A stretch of DNA of 15,017 nt from JBHIFE01 sp046760985 (GCA_046760985.1 JBHIFE010000030.1:1-15017), one strand, 5' to 3'; positions 6,738 to 14,736 are shown, numbered from the stretch's first letter. The notes: generated by a model from the sequence alone, not told the origin. Program-made: numbers and translations.

Positions 6738-7649
6738 CTATTCCTTGGGCATAGCCTCACGTCTTTTCTTTTCCTTGGCTTCAATCTCTGCCTGAGCCTC
6801 CAGAATCTTGAGGGCGCCGACGTAAACAGGAGTATCTACCATCTTGCCTTTATAGGATACTGCTGCTGAACCCTTGGCGATTCCCTCCTCTTCAAACACC
6901 TTTTTAATTTCTCTAGCCCACTCTACCCTCTCCGGTGCCGGAGAGTAAATCCGGTGAGCTGGTTCAATCTGGCTGGGATGAATCAGCATCCTTCCTTCCA
7001 TGCCTAACTGCCGACCGTAGGCGGTATCCTTCTCAAAGCCCTCAGTGTCTTTGAAGTCGACATAAGGCCAGTCAATAGCTATAATACCGGCAGCTCTGGC
7101 GGCACAAGCCATGCGTGCCCTAGCCCATTTCTGTTCTTCACCTATCGGCCAAGTTAGAGTAACCCTCATATCAGTAGTATAATCTACCGCTCCAAAAATC
7201 AGTGAATTAACCCTTGGACTTGCCGTAGCCGCTTCATAAACATTCATCATGCCCTTGGCTGTCTCAATCAATAGCTGAATTTTTATGCTACCTACCTCCA
7301 ACCCCCGTCTCTGCTCTAGCTCGGCTAGTTTCCAGTCCAAGCGCTGTACGTGGTCTGGTCCTCCGCACTTAGCCAGGCAAACACCGGCGAGCCCCTTATC
7401 AACCATGGCTTCGCAATCATCATTGGTCATACCCGTTTCCCAGTTGTTGAGGCGGGTATAAACATCGGCGCCGGCTGATGCCGCAAATTTGAGATTTTTG
7501 TGACTCAACTCTCGGGCTAGTTGTTTTTCTGCTGGGGGTACGGAATCCTCAAGATCGAGGGTAATGATGTCTGCCGGTATCTTCGGAATCTTGGCAATCA
7601 AGTCCTCCCTATTTCCGGGAACATAGAACACGGAACGCATTACTGGCAT
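6738..7649 (-). CDS. HpcH/HpaI-family CoA-ester lyase (CitE/malyl-CoA lyase-like)
   Basis: A 303-residue single-domain TIM-barrel protein of the CitE/Mcl group, which cleaves or forms beta-hydroxyacyl-CoA esters such as (3S)-malyl-CoA, citramalyl-CoA or citryl-CoA. Visible signatures: MRSVFYVPGN at the start, LDLEDSV (31-37), the substrate-carboxylate arginine in YTRLNN (R66), the Mg2+ ligands Glu129 (LLIET) and Asp156 (FGAVDYTTD), and the conserved IHPSQI (223-228). Length is typical of the family. The ATG at 7649 has a strong AGGAGGTG about five bases upstream. It is the last gene of a four-gene operon, 68 bases after the SucD-like subunit, and is followed by a terminator. Pairing with an ATP-dependent CoA ligase suggests that the ligase product is its substrate. 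Motifs alone do not settle which ester is used. Confidence 0.88.
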   Translation of the reverse strand: MPVMRSVFYVPGNREDLIAKIPKIPADIITLDLEDSVPPAEKQLARELSHKNLKFAASAGADVYTRLNNWETGMTNDDCEAMVDKGLAGVCLAKCGGPDHVQRLDWKLAELEQRRGLEVGSIKIQLLIETAKGMMNVYEAATASPRVNSLIFGAVDYTTDMRVTLTWPIGEEQKWARARMACAARAAGIIAIDWPYVDFKDTEGFEKDTAYGRQLGMEGRMLIHPSQIEPAHRIYSPAPERVEWAREIKKVFEEEGIAKGSAAVSYKGKMVDTPVYVGALKILEAQAEIEAKEKKRREAMPKE

Positions 7650-7717
7650 TTTTTCACCTCCTATTAAATTTCAATTTTGACCAGCCGTAAGAAAACCCCC
7701 AATATAATAGCCACTGG

Positions 7718-8614
7718 CTATAACTTTAAGAGTCTTTTAAGCGTAGGGACGATGTCTTTGGGTGTTTCCACGGGATAAGCTCCTGCCTCACGAAGCGCTT
7801 TTACTTTACTTTGCACCGACCCACGCCCTCGCTCTATTATGGCAGAGGCGTGGGAGAAGCGCTGTCCTTCAGGAGCAGCGGCACCAGCAATATAGATAAC
7901 GAAAGGTTTGGTAAATTTACCCGCTTTGATAACTTCGGCACATTCCTCCTCTTGAGTGCCACCGATCTCACCAAAAGCAGCCACAGCACGGGTCTGTTTG
8001 TCTTTCTCAAACAGGAGTAGAAGGTCAGCAAAGGATGTCCCCAGAATTGGTTCGGTACCGGTATGAACGGCGGTACTGACACCGAGTCCTCCGTGCCTAA
8101 GAACCCAGGGTACTGTCCCTGACTCTCCACCACTGCGAGATAAAACTCCGATTGGACCGGGCATAAATAGCTTATTTGCCCACTCTACATTGCCGCCTAA
8201 CCATCCGGCAACAGCCTTTCCCGGGCTCATAACCCCAATTGACCCGGGTCCGATTATAGTCACTCCTGACTTACTAGCTACTGATACCATCTCCATGATG
8301 TCGTGAAGGGGCACTCGCTCTACCGGACAAACAACATATTTGATACCGGCATCAATAGCCTCTAGTACCGCCATTTTTAGTGCTGGACCGGGAATAAAGG
8401 TAACGCTCATATCTATTGCGCCCTGAGCTCGTAACGCTTCCTTAACAGTATTGTAGACGGGAATTCCATCTACCTCCTCTCCCCTTCGACCTGGAGAGGT
8501 ACCCGCCACTACTTTAGTGCCGTAACCTTTCATATACCTAGAGCGGAGAGAGCCTTCTCGCCCGGTTATCCCCTGAACAATTACCTTGGTCTTTTCATCA
8601 ATAAGAATTGACAT
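7718..8614 (-). CDS. SucD-like acyl-CoA synthetase alpha subunit (CoA-binding, phospho-histidine)
   Basis: A 298-residue homologue of the alpha subunit of succinate-CoA ligase, malate-CoA ligase (MtkB) or citryl-CoA synthetase (CcsB). An N-terminal Rossmann CoA-binding domain (VIVQGITGREG, 11-21; GTSPGRRGEEVDGIPVYNT) is followed by a ligase domain. The phosphorylated histidine is His255 in GQRFSHASAII, and Glu99 sits in PVERVP where the family has a TEGIP-like motif. Two motifs differ from ordinary SucD: GPGSIG replaces GPNCPG (122-127), and HTGTEPILG replaces the usual GGDPIxG. These changes argue for a substrate other than succinate. ATG at 8614 has AGGAGGG four bases upstream, in a 9-base gap after the Fe-S gene. 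Confidence 0.85.
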   Translation of the reverse strand: MSILIDEKTKVIVQGITGREGSLRSRYMKGYGTKVVAGTSPGRRGEEVDGIPVYNTVKEALRAQGAIDMSVTFIPGPALKMAVLEAIDAGIKYVVCPVERVPLHDIMEMVSVASKSGVTIIGPGSIGVMSPGKAVAGWLGGNVEWANKLFMPGPIGVLSRSGGESGTVPWVLRHGGLGVSTAVHTGTEPILGTSFADLLLLFEKDKQTRAVAAFGEIGGTQEEECAEVIKAGKFTKPFVIYIAGAAAPEGQRFSHASAIIERGRGSVQSKVKALREAGAYPVETPKDIVPTLKRLLKL

Positions 8615-8623
8615 TTTACCCTC

Positions 8624-8911
8624 CTATTTCAGGCCACGTTTCTTCAGATACTCGCCAAAGCCTTTAATTGGAACCTCAATACGGATGAGGTCCAAGCCAC
8701 GCTGCCAGCAGGCATACTCACAGGCTAGACATTCCGTGCCCCTCCGCTTCACCTCTTCTGGACTTAGATGACTTACCGAGGGGATTCCGTCATTAAGCTG
8801 CAAAATTGCCCGGTCGTAAACCTTACACGCCTCAATGCAGGCTTTGGTAGTACAATCAGGGCATTTGCTGGTATCTATGGTTACTTTAATGGTTCCTTCT
8901 TCAAAATCCAT
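8624..8911 (-). CDS. Small seven-cysteine ferredoxin-like Fe-S protein
   Basis: A 95-residue protein with two cysteine groups: C17-x2-C20-x4-C25-x3-C29 and C61-x2-C64-x3-C68. Spacing resembles a 4Fe-4S ferredoxin with an enlarged first loop and a second group lacking one cysteine, so one [4Fe-4S] plus one [3Fe-4S], or a single cluster, is possible. The N-terminus is a beta-hairpin-like VTIDTSKC, and the C-terminus is basic (EYLKKRGLK). There is no signal peptide or membrane segment. It sits between the two synthetase subunits with gaps of 16 and 9 bases, so it is almost certainly co-expressed with them and may be a third subunit. ATG at 8911 follows GGGAGGT by nine bases. Function unknown; an electron carrier, a redox switch or a structural subunit are all open. 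Confidence 0.8.
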   Translation of the reverse strand: MDFEEGTIKVTIDTSKCPDCTTKACIEACKVYDRAILQLNDGIPSVSHLSPEEVKRRGTECLACEYACWQRGLDLIRIEVPIKGFGEYLKKRGLK

Positions 8912-8927
8912 GCCTGTAGGACCTCCC

Positions 8928-10175
8928 TTATTTTCCTTTTGCTTTACGGTATTCTTCGACTAGCGCCTTCATCCTTTTGCCAATGAAATCGCTATCTTCC
9001 ACACGTTCACTCCCGTAAATTTCAATCCGCCCGGGCAAACCTTTTAGCCCCTCCCTCAATATCTGCAAAGACTCTTCTTCCTTATTCCCCGCCAAGAGAA
9101 GAACACAAGGAAATCCCGGTCTCTTGGGGAGTTCCTCCCTCAAAACCTTAACTATAGCATGGGCATGATGCCATTGCTCTTGGTTAGCTATCAGGAAACC
9201 AGCCAACAGATAACCTTCAATATTGGGCTGAGCTAGAACTACTTTAGCTACTCGGTAAACCTTAGAAGCCACCGGATTGCCGCTGGTATCGGCGAAATTG
9301 GCTGGCTTGAGACCCACCCGACTAAGGGCATCCATCCCTATCATGGCAGCACCACCACCAATAGCATGGAAACCAATATAACCGGGACTGGTTTCGTCCA
9401 GGGTCATCTTCATGACAAACCCGGCACCACGAAAGTCGGTTTCCTCAATTCCCCAGCCAACCATATCATAATCAGTGGGTTCCCAGGGAAATTCTCTGGG
9501 GATAGCGACTTCCATCTCAGGGTGGCGGAAGGTTGAGCTATCGTCAACAGCCATACGGCAATCTCCGGCAATCACTTTACCCTCTTTGGTCAATACCAGA
9601 GGATTGATTTCCAAGATATTGCAATCACGCTTCTTGAAGACATCCACGGTTCTAGAAATCACCCCAGCCATGTCTCTGAGCAACTCATTGGGGATGCCAG
9701 CACTGCTAGCCATGTCCAAAGCATCGTAGAGAGGCAACCCTTTAAGATAATCAACCTTAGCCCGAAAAATTTTATCCTCAGGAACCTCTTCTATATCCAT
9801 CCCCCCTTCAGTGCTGAACATAACTACCGGAGCTCGGCTCTTCCAGGAGGAGTCAGGGATTACACCGACATAGTATTCCTTCTCAATATCCAATTTCTCC
9901 TCTACCAACACCTTACGCACCGGGAAGCCTTTTACTTCCATCCCTAGAATAGCACTGGCTGCCTTTTCCGCTTCTTCAGGGGTATCAGCAAGCTTTATGG
10001 CGCCGGCTTTGCCACGTCCACCAGCCCAAACCTGGGCTTTTACGGCGACAGGTTTGCCTATTCTGGAAGCAATTTCACGTGCCTCTTTGGCGGTAGAGGC
10101 AACCTCTCCGGTTGGGATGGTAATCCCGGCATCTTTGAGAAAACCCTTTCCCTGGTATTCAAATAATCTAGCCAT
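8928..10175 (-). CDS. SucC-like ATP-grasp acyl-CoA synthetase beta subunit
   Basis: A 415-residue beta subunit of the ADP-forming acyl-CoA synthetase family (succinate-, malate- or citrate-CoA ligase). The ATP-grasp domain spans about 1-215: N-terminal LFEYQGKGFLKDAG, nucleotide-binding KAQVWAGGRGKAGA (46-59), and ILEINPL (187-193) with the conserved Glu189 and Asn191. The C-terminal domain keeps the glycine-rich GYIGFHAIGGGAAMIGMDAL (265-284) and PANFADTSGN. It has a longer segment at about 229-263 than E. coli SucC, and the usual VNIFGGIxRCD segment reads LAGFLIANQEQWHHAHA (324-340), which is a marked change. It is the first gene of the four-gene operon; ATG at 10175 has AAGGAGGTG four bases upstream. 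Most likely it is not a housekeeping succinate-CoA ligase. Confidence 0.85.
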   Translation of the reverse strand: MARLFEYQGKGFLKDAGITIPTGEVASTAKEAREIASRIGKPVAVKAQVWAGGRGKAGAIKLADTPEEAEKAASAILGMEVKGFPVRKVLVEEKLDIEKEYYVGVIPDSSWKSRAPVVMFSTEGGMDIEEVPEDKIFRAKVDYLKGLPLYDALDMASSAGIPNELLRDMAGVISRTVDVFKKRDCNILEINPLVLTKEGKVIAGDCRMAVDDSSTFRHPEMEVAIPREFPWEPTDYDMVGWGIEETDFRGAGFVMKMTLDETSPGYIGFHAIGGGAAMIGMDALSRVGLKPANFADTSGNPVASKVYRVAKVVLAQPNIEGYLLAGFLIANQEQWHHAHAIVKVLREELPKRPGFPCVLLLAGNKEEESLQILREGLKGLPGRIEIYGSERVEDSDFIGKRMKALVEEYRKAKGK

Positions 10176-10225
10176 TTACACCTCCTTGACAACAAATACA
10201 CTTCCCTACATTGCTCTTAAACGAA

Positions 10226-10254
10226 TGAAACCACTAATCTTCTTAGTGGTTTCA
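10226..10254. repeat. Perfect 12-bp inverted repeat in the leader of the acyl-CoA operon
   Basis: TGAAACCACTAA (10226-10237) and its exact reverse complement (10243-10254) flank a five-base loop. It lies 51 bases upstream of the first ATG of the acyl-CoA operon and about 165 bases past the transglutaminase stop. No strong U-tract follows on the minus strand. It could be a leader hairpin of the acyl-CoA operon, a weak terminator or a protein-binding dyad. Confidence 0.6.
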
Positions 10255-10330
10255 GAGAATTTTCTTCATTTATCTCTAAAAGTTTGGTTTTCCAGTGGCT
10301 AAAAATCATCATTTTCCCACCGCAGGACAT

Positions 10331-10360
10331 AGTTTACTCTAGAGATTCTTATTTTGTCAA
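10331..10360 (-). promoter_or_regulatory. Possible promoter of the acyl-CoA synthetase/lyase operon
   Basis: On the minus strand a perfect TTGACA (10360-10355) is followed after 18 bases by TAAACT (10336-10331), four of six matches to the -10 consensus. The predicted leader would be about 150 bases and would contain the hairpin at 10226-10254. Spacing and -10 quality are only fair. Confidence 0.4.
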
Positions 10361-10417
10361 TATGTTGCCCCAAGGGCAGGATGCTACTCTATTACCTGGG
10401 AAGCGAGGTTCTACTCT

Positions 10418-12481
10418 CTAGTTTTTACGAGCTAGCGCTTGCCTCAAGGTAGTTAGCTTGTCTCTTGCTTGCCAGACGGTTGAGGGATTAAAGGGGCTGG
10501 GATCATAAGCAGCGCTAACAGTGGCTTCGGTTAGCCAAGCTACTATTTCTCGGCTATTTGGAATTTGTCGGCTTATGATAGTAGCGTATTCATAAGGGGG
10601 TTGATATGGCTGTCGGGAGGGCAAGCCTTTTTTGACTAGTAAGGCTAACATTTTGTGGTACAGGTGCAGCATTGCGCTTCTGGATTCCCCACCTATAGTG
10701 CTGTATCCCCTTACTGCTTGGCTGATTCTTACCTTACGGCGACTGAGCAGTAAAACGAGAACAGTAATGGCAATCCCGGCGCTGGGCAACACGATCCAAA
10801 TCCAACCGGGTATGGAGAGTGGACCGAAAGAGGAATTACCGGCTAGCGGTGACAGTATGCTGGCAAAGGTAACCCCGGTAAAATCCTCCAGACCGAAGTA
10901 AAGCCAATTTCGCCCAGCGGCAAAACCCATGGTGGCGTCGGGTCTGGGGGTTGGGTCAAAAGCCACCCAGCCATGGTGCCGAAAATGGATTTCCACCCAG
11001 GCATGGGCATCCCCGGCGCGCACAATATGCGCCCCGGTGAGCGGATCGATGAAACCGGGCAGATAGCCAACAGCAATACGGGCAGGTAACCCCACCTGCC
11101 GAGCCATTACTGCCATAGCAGTGGCGAACTGCGAGCAATAACCAGTCTGTTGTTCAAATAGGAAGAAGTCCACTGCATCACGCCCTGGTGGCAATGACTC
11201 CACATTCAGGTCATAAGGATAATTAGTAAGCAAAAAGCGCTCCAGCCTTGCTGCCCTGTCATAATCTGTAGTGGCACCCTGCACGATGGATTCGGCTAAA
11301 GCGGCGGTTCGTTTACTTATGGGTGGAAGCGTTAGATTGGTAATATCCTCGGTGACTACACTATCATGGCGCAGTTGTTCCGGTTTAAGATATGGCACTA
11401 CGGAAAGGGCGCGATATAAAGCCCCCCTCTCTAGAACAGCCTGCTCTGGCTGGGACAGATAGATTCTTCCCGGGTTATAGCCGGTGAATATGGCGTCAGG
11501 TTGATCTGATAGCATATAGTATGCCTGCCAATATGCTTTTTGCCCGGATAGGTTCATCCTGGAATCGGGCAGGATAAACTCGCCCCGTCTCTCATTAAGC
11601 GGTTTGATTTGAGCTGTGGAAGGTAGCCATCCCCGCCCATAGTATTTATCCAGTGTCAGTCCGCGCCAGTAGCTGGATATCCGGCTGCGCACCTGCATCA
11701 CCGCTTTGTCGGCTGAGGAGCCGACATAGCCCAAAGAGGCGTACTCCTTGTCGCTGAGGCGTCCCTCATCTTGAAGAGAGGGGAAGATGCCGGGCGATAC
11801 TGAAACACTGGGTTTACTTGGGAGCGTAGCAAGCCCGCCAAGGCTGAGGTCTAACCGACTGGGCAGCCAGCTGGCTTGGGCTACCTGACCGCTAGCCAGC
11901 CTGGGCATCAGTAAGAAAAAGATAGCTGAAAGTAGCAAGGTACCAGTGGCAAAGCCTAACCAAACTTTTCCAGCGGTAAGCCAGCTTACTTTGCCCACTA
12001 GCACGGCTTGGCTTGTTTCAGCTTCAATACGACTGAGGGCAACTGATATCAGTGCCAAAACGGTAAAGGCTACCGAAAAGGCTAGAAACCATAAACTAAG
12101 GGCTAATTCACTGATGAGCACCAAAAGTAAGGCTCCCAGGACCAAACTAGCCATGACGTTACTTCTCTTCATTAGGTCAAAACTGCCTAGTGCTAGTCCG
12201 TAGATAAGATAACGTGATAGTAGCAGCCGGTCGCTCAATCCGGTGAGCAATATCTCCCCGCCGAGGAAAGCAGTAAGGAGCATGAAGAGAAACAGAATCA
12301 AGTTGCGGCGTATTGAGGTATCACGCCGACGCCAGCTATAGAAGTGTCCTGCAGCCAAACCCAGTATGCCCACAGCTAGGAGAACCGCGTCTCTACTTGC
12401 CCAGGCTACAGCCACTATGGGGCAGCTGACAGCGAGGAAGGCAAAAAATCTTGAACTAGTCGAATATTTATCGGTTGCCAT
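10418..12481 (-). CDS. TgpA-like membrane transglutaminase (DUF3488-transglutaminase-DUF4129 layout)
   Basis: A 687-residue membrane protein. The N-terminal third (about 10-195) holds roughly six hydrophobic helices. A soluble extracytoplasmic region follows, and a transglutaminase-like cysteine-peptidase core lies at about 395-512. The catalytic triad is visible: Cys449 in TGYCSQFA, His493 in DAHAWVEI and Asp509 in VAFDPTP. A further transmembrane helix (about 560-580) is followed by a cytoplasmic C-terminal domain resembling DUF4129 (600-680). Topology places the catalytic core outside the cell membrane. The natural substrate of this family is poorly known. Its ATG at 12481 is three bases past the DUF58 stop, so the genes are probably translationally coupled. 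It is the last gene of the MoxR-DUF58-TgpA operon; I see no clear terminator after it. Confidence 0.9.
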   Translation of the reverse strand: MATDKYSTSSRFFAFLAVSCPIVAVAWASRDAVLLAVGILGLAAGHFYSWRRRDTSIRRNLILFLFMLLTAFLGGEILLTGLSDRLLLSRYLIYGLALGSFDLMKRSNVMASLVLGALLLVLISELALSLWFLAFSVAFTVLALISVALSRIEAETSQAVLVGKVSWLTAGKVWLGFATGTLLLSAIFFLLMPRLASGQVAQASWLPSRLDLSLGGLATLPSKPSVSVSPGIFPSLQDEGRLSDKEYASLGYVGSSADKAVMQVRSRISSYWRGLTLDKYYGRGWLPSTAQIKPLNERRGEFILPDSRMNLSGQKAYWQAYYMLSDQPDAIFTGYNPGRIYLSQPEQAVLERGALYRALSVVPYLKPEQLRHDSVVTEDITNLTLPPISKRTAALAESIVQGATTDYDRAARLERFLLTNYPYDLNVESLPPGRDAVDFFLFEQQTGYCSQFATAMAVMARQVGLPARIAVGYLPGFIDPLTGAHIVRAGDAHAWVEIHFRHHGWVAFDPTPRPDATMGFAAGRNWLYFGLEDFTGVTFASILSPLAGNSSFGPLSIPGWIWIVLPSAGIAITVLVLLLSRRKVRISQAVRGYSTIGGESRSAMLHLYHKMLALLVKKGLPSRQPYQPPYEYATIISRQIPNSREIVAWLTEATVSAAYDPSPFNPSTVWQARDKLTTLRQALARKN

Positions 12482-12484
12482 GCT

Positions 12485-13702
12485 TTAACCCACCGCGGCT
12501 GGTAATTTACTGGCGAAGGATAAGGAATTACTCAATTCTTTTATTGCCATCTCCAAATTACCCCGGGAGCAGCTGATAATAGGGGAATTACCCTTCTTCA
12601 ATCTGGAAGCAAACTCAGCGGGTATCTCGTTCGGAGTGAAGCCTTCTAGAAGCACCACCACTAGCCAATTTACCTGCTCAGCCAATCGCGATAGTGTAAG
12701 GGCTAGTTCGGCTTCAATTGCGGGCACAATGGCTACAATGACCCGACCTAGCTTTGGTGCTGTCACCAATTCTGCCAAGACAGCTTTTCCTCCCACTTCT
12801 AGATGTGCCAGGTAATCCATTGCCTCTCGCCACGCGGCGTTGTATAAGAGTGCTTCGCCAGCGACAATGTCTATGCTGCGTCCGGAATTGGCACAAAGCT
12901 TAGCCAGACTGGCAGTGATCTTGATGCTGTATTCTAGAGTCGTCTGTCTCCCCCTCCCGAAATCACGCCCCGTTTCAAAGGCGACAGTTACTGAATCTTG
13001 GCTGGCTTGCTCGAATTCCTTAAGCATGAAACGCCCCAGTCGGGCAGTATTGCGCCAATGGATATGTCTTAATGGTTCACCAGGCTGGTATTCCCTGGAG
13101 CTATAGAATTCGGCGGCAGCTCTGGACTTGACGGCATTGCCCCAATCTGTCCAGGCAGCGTCGGCTACGGATAGTCCTTCCATCTGGTAATAGGCGGGGT
13201 AAACCGTCAGGTTCAACGGTAGTTGAAAGGTGCGTCGCCGCACCATCAACTCCAGCGGTCCACTGGCTTGCAAGGTAGTGTTTGATGAAGCATAGTAGCC
13301 CCGGCGGTAGCCGGTGGCAGTATAGGAAAAGACTGTTGTAGACCTCGGCTTGAGGCTGGTAACGAGAAAGGTTCGGCGGCGCTTCTTTGGCTGCTCAAAG
13401 GGGCAATCCTCCAGCACCTTAATAAAATGTCTGGCGAGGCGCCCGCTATTCGTCACTTTGAGCTCAACCTCAACGGTCTCGTCCTCCAAGGGACCACCTA
13501 ATTGCGAGTGAGCTGAAGTCGGTAATAATACCCGGCGCTCTACTTGCAGAGACTTGAGGCTAAACCAGGGTAAGATGGCTGAAAGCACCAGCAGGCTCCA
13601 AATGATAGCATCAAACAGGTAAAGCCAGCCTATTTGAGTTTGACCGGCTAGGAAATAAACAACCCCGCCGGCTACGATAAAACCAAAGCCTGCTTTAGTC
13701 AT
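12485..13702 (-). CDS. DUF58 domain membrane protein
   Basis: A 405-residue protein. Two N-terminal transmembrane helices (about 5-20 and 26-46) are followed by a beta-rich extracytoplasmic-type region (50-170) and the DUF58 signature SREYQPGEPLRHIHWRNTAR at 202-221. A von Willebrand A-like fold follows, typical of the family (VTVAFETGRDFG near 238-249). DUF58 proteins occur next to MoxR ATPases and are thought to be their clients or partners in envelope processes. The gene begins 17 bases after the MoxR stop. The ATG at 13702 has only a distant AAGGA (13 bases), so its translation may depend on coupling. Confidence 0.9.
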   Translation of the reverse strand: MTKAGFGFIVAGGVVYFLAGQTQIGWLYLFDAIIWSLLVLSAILPWFSLKSLQVERRVLLPTSAHSQLGGPLEDETVEVELKVTNSGRLARHFIKVLEDCPFEQPKKRRRTFLVTSLKPRSTTVFSYTATGYRRGYYASSNTTLQASGPLELMVRRRTFQLPLNLTVYPAYYQMEGLSVADAAWTDWGNAVKSRAAAEFYSSREYQPGEPLRHIHWRNTARLGRFMLKEFEQASQDSVTVAFETGRDFGRGRQTTLEYSIKITASLAKLCANSGRSIDIVAGEALLYNAAWREAMDYLAHLEVGGKAVLAELVTAPKLGRVIVAIVPAIEAELALTLSRLAEQVNWLVVVLLEGFTPNEIPAEFASRLKKGNSPIISCSRGNLEMAIKELSNSLSFASKLPAAVG

Positions 13703-13719
13703 AGGTCGTTGCAGTTCCT

Positions 13720-14643
13720 TTATAGAGGCACCGGGACTGTGCTCAGAATGGCTTCAAGGGACTTTGCTGGAGAATCGGGCTCTGAGGAGCGGGTTTTAAG
13801 ACGGTGCCGGAGCACTGCCAGCGATACTATCTTTACATCGTCAGGGGTAGCGAAGCTCCTCCCCTCCATAGCTGCTCTTGCCTGAGTTGCCCTCTGTAGA
13901 AAAACGGCACCACGAGGGCTCACTCCTACGGCTATTTCAGCACTTGCTCTTGTCTCAGCTACGATATTGGCAATGTATTCTTTTATTGGCTGGGCAACCT
14001 CGACTCGGTATACTTGGTCTTGCATATTAGAAATGTCATCGGCGGTAAGAACCGGGCTCAGGCTGGGTTCCCCGTGTTCATGTCGCTCCAGGATTTCCAC
14101 CTCTTCCTCCCAGTTGGGATAGCCAATGCCGAAGGAGAGCAAAAATCTGTCCATCTGGCTTTGTGGTAGGGGAAAGGTGCCATGGGCTTCAATGATATTG
14201 CGTGTGGCGATAACGAAGAAGGGCTTGGGTAGGGGGTGGGCGATTCCGTCGAAGGTAACATATCTTTCATCCATAGCCTCAAGCAGGGCTGCCTGCGTTC
14301 GAGGACTGGAGCGGTTGATCTCGTCTGCCAGCACGATATTAGCAAAAATAGGACCGGGCACAAACCGAAATTTGCCATCAGTTGGGTTATAGATTGATGA
14401 CCCGGTGATGTCCGTAGGCAGCAAGTCCGGGGTGAACTGGATACGTTTAAAGTTAGCCTGTATTGATTGCGCCAGCGCCTTGGCTAGTAATGTCTTGCCT
14501 ACACCGGGAAAGTCATCCAGCAGAACATGCCCTTGGCACAGCAGCCCCAATAAACTCATCTTGATAACTTCTGGACTAGCTACTACCACTTGGCGAATAT
14601 TATCAACTACTGCCTGCACTCGGCGGGTGAATTCTTGGTTCAT
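13720..14643 (-). CDS. MoxR-family AAA+ ATPase
   Basis: A 307-residue single-domain AAA+ ATPase. Walker A is DDFPGVGKT (43-51), Walker B VLADEINR (104-111), sensor 1 ATRN (146-149) followed by GTFPLPQSQMDRF (155-167), and sensor 2 lies in GVSPRGAVFL (240-249). The frame extends upstream to a GTG at 14685, adding 14 residues with no ribosome binding site. I prefer ATG 14643 because AGGA lies six bases upstream and the protein then begins like other MoxR proteins. MoxR ATPases act as chaperones for assembling or activating envelope complexes. It is first in an operon with DUF58 and TgpA-like genes. A promoter-like element lies upstream at 14707-14736. Confidence 0.92.
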   Translation of the reverse strand: MNQEFTRRVQAVVDNIRQVVVASPEVIKMSLLGLLCQGHVLLDDFPGVGKTLLAKALAQSIQANFKRIQFTPDLLPTDITGSSIYNPTDGKFRFVPGPIFANIVLADEINRSSPRTQAALLEAMDERYVTFDGIAHPLPKPFFVIATRNIIEAHGTFPLPQSQMDRFLLSFGIGYPNWEEEVEILERHEHGEPSLSPVLTADDISNMQDQVYRVEVAQPIKEYIANIVAETRASAEIAVGVSPRGAVFLQRATQARAAMEGRSFATPDDVKIVSLAVLRHRLKTRSSEPDSPAKSLEAILSTVPVPL

Positions 14644-14706
14644 CAGGATTCCTACAACTTCAACTACTTGACCTTTTGCTACCACTCAACAGAAGGGTCT
14701 CTATGA

Positions 14707-14736
14707 ATTATACTTTGGAAGTCAAATTAAACGCAA
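14707..14736 (-). promoter_or_regulatory. Possible promoter of the MoxR-DUF58-TgpA operon
   Basis: On the minus strand a perfect TATAAT (14712-14707) lies 18 bases downstream of TTGCGT (14736-14731), which keeps only the TTG of the -35 consensus. A transcript starting near 14700 would leave about 57 bases before the preferred ATG at 14643. It would leave only about 15 before the alternative GTG at 14685. Confidence 0.45.

Noticed and set aside
7837..8133. A 98-codon minus-strand frame overlapping the SucD-like gene
   Set aside because: It overlaps a well-conserved enzyme in another frame and has low-complexity sequence with no motif.
6738..10175. Plain annotation as sucC/sucD succinyl-CoA synthetase plus citrate lyase beta (citE)
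   Set aside because: Key substrate motifs differ from succinate-CoA ligase, and no citrate lyase alpha, gamma or accessory genes are present. Gene symbols were therefore withheld.
10366..10378. Small hairpin TGCCC-CAA-GGGCA as terminator of the transglutaminase operon
   Set aside because: Only five base pairs with a three-base loop and no following U-tract on the minus strand.
14644..14685. GTG start at 14685 for the MoxR ATPase
   Set aside because: No Shine-Dalgarno precedes it, while ATG 14643 has AGGA at good spacing and gives a typical MoxR N-terminus. It remains possible.
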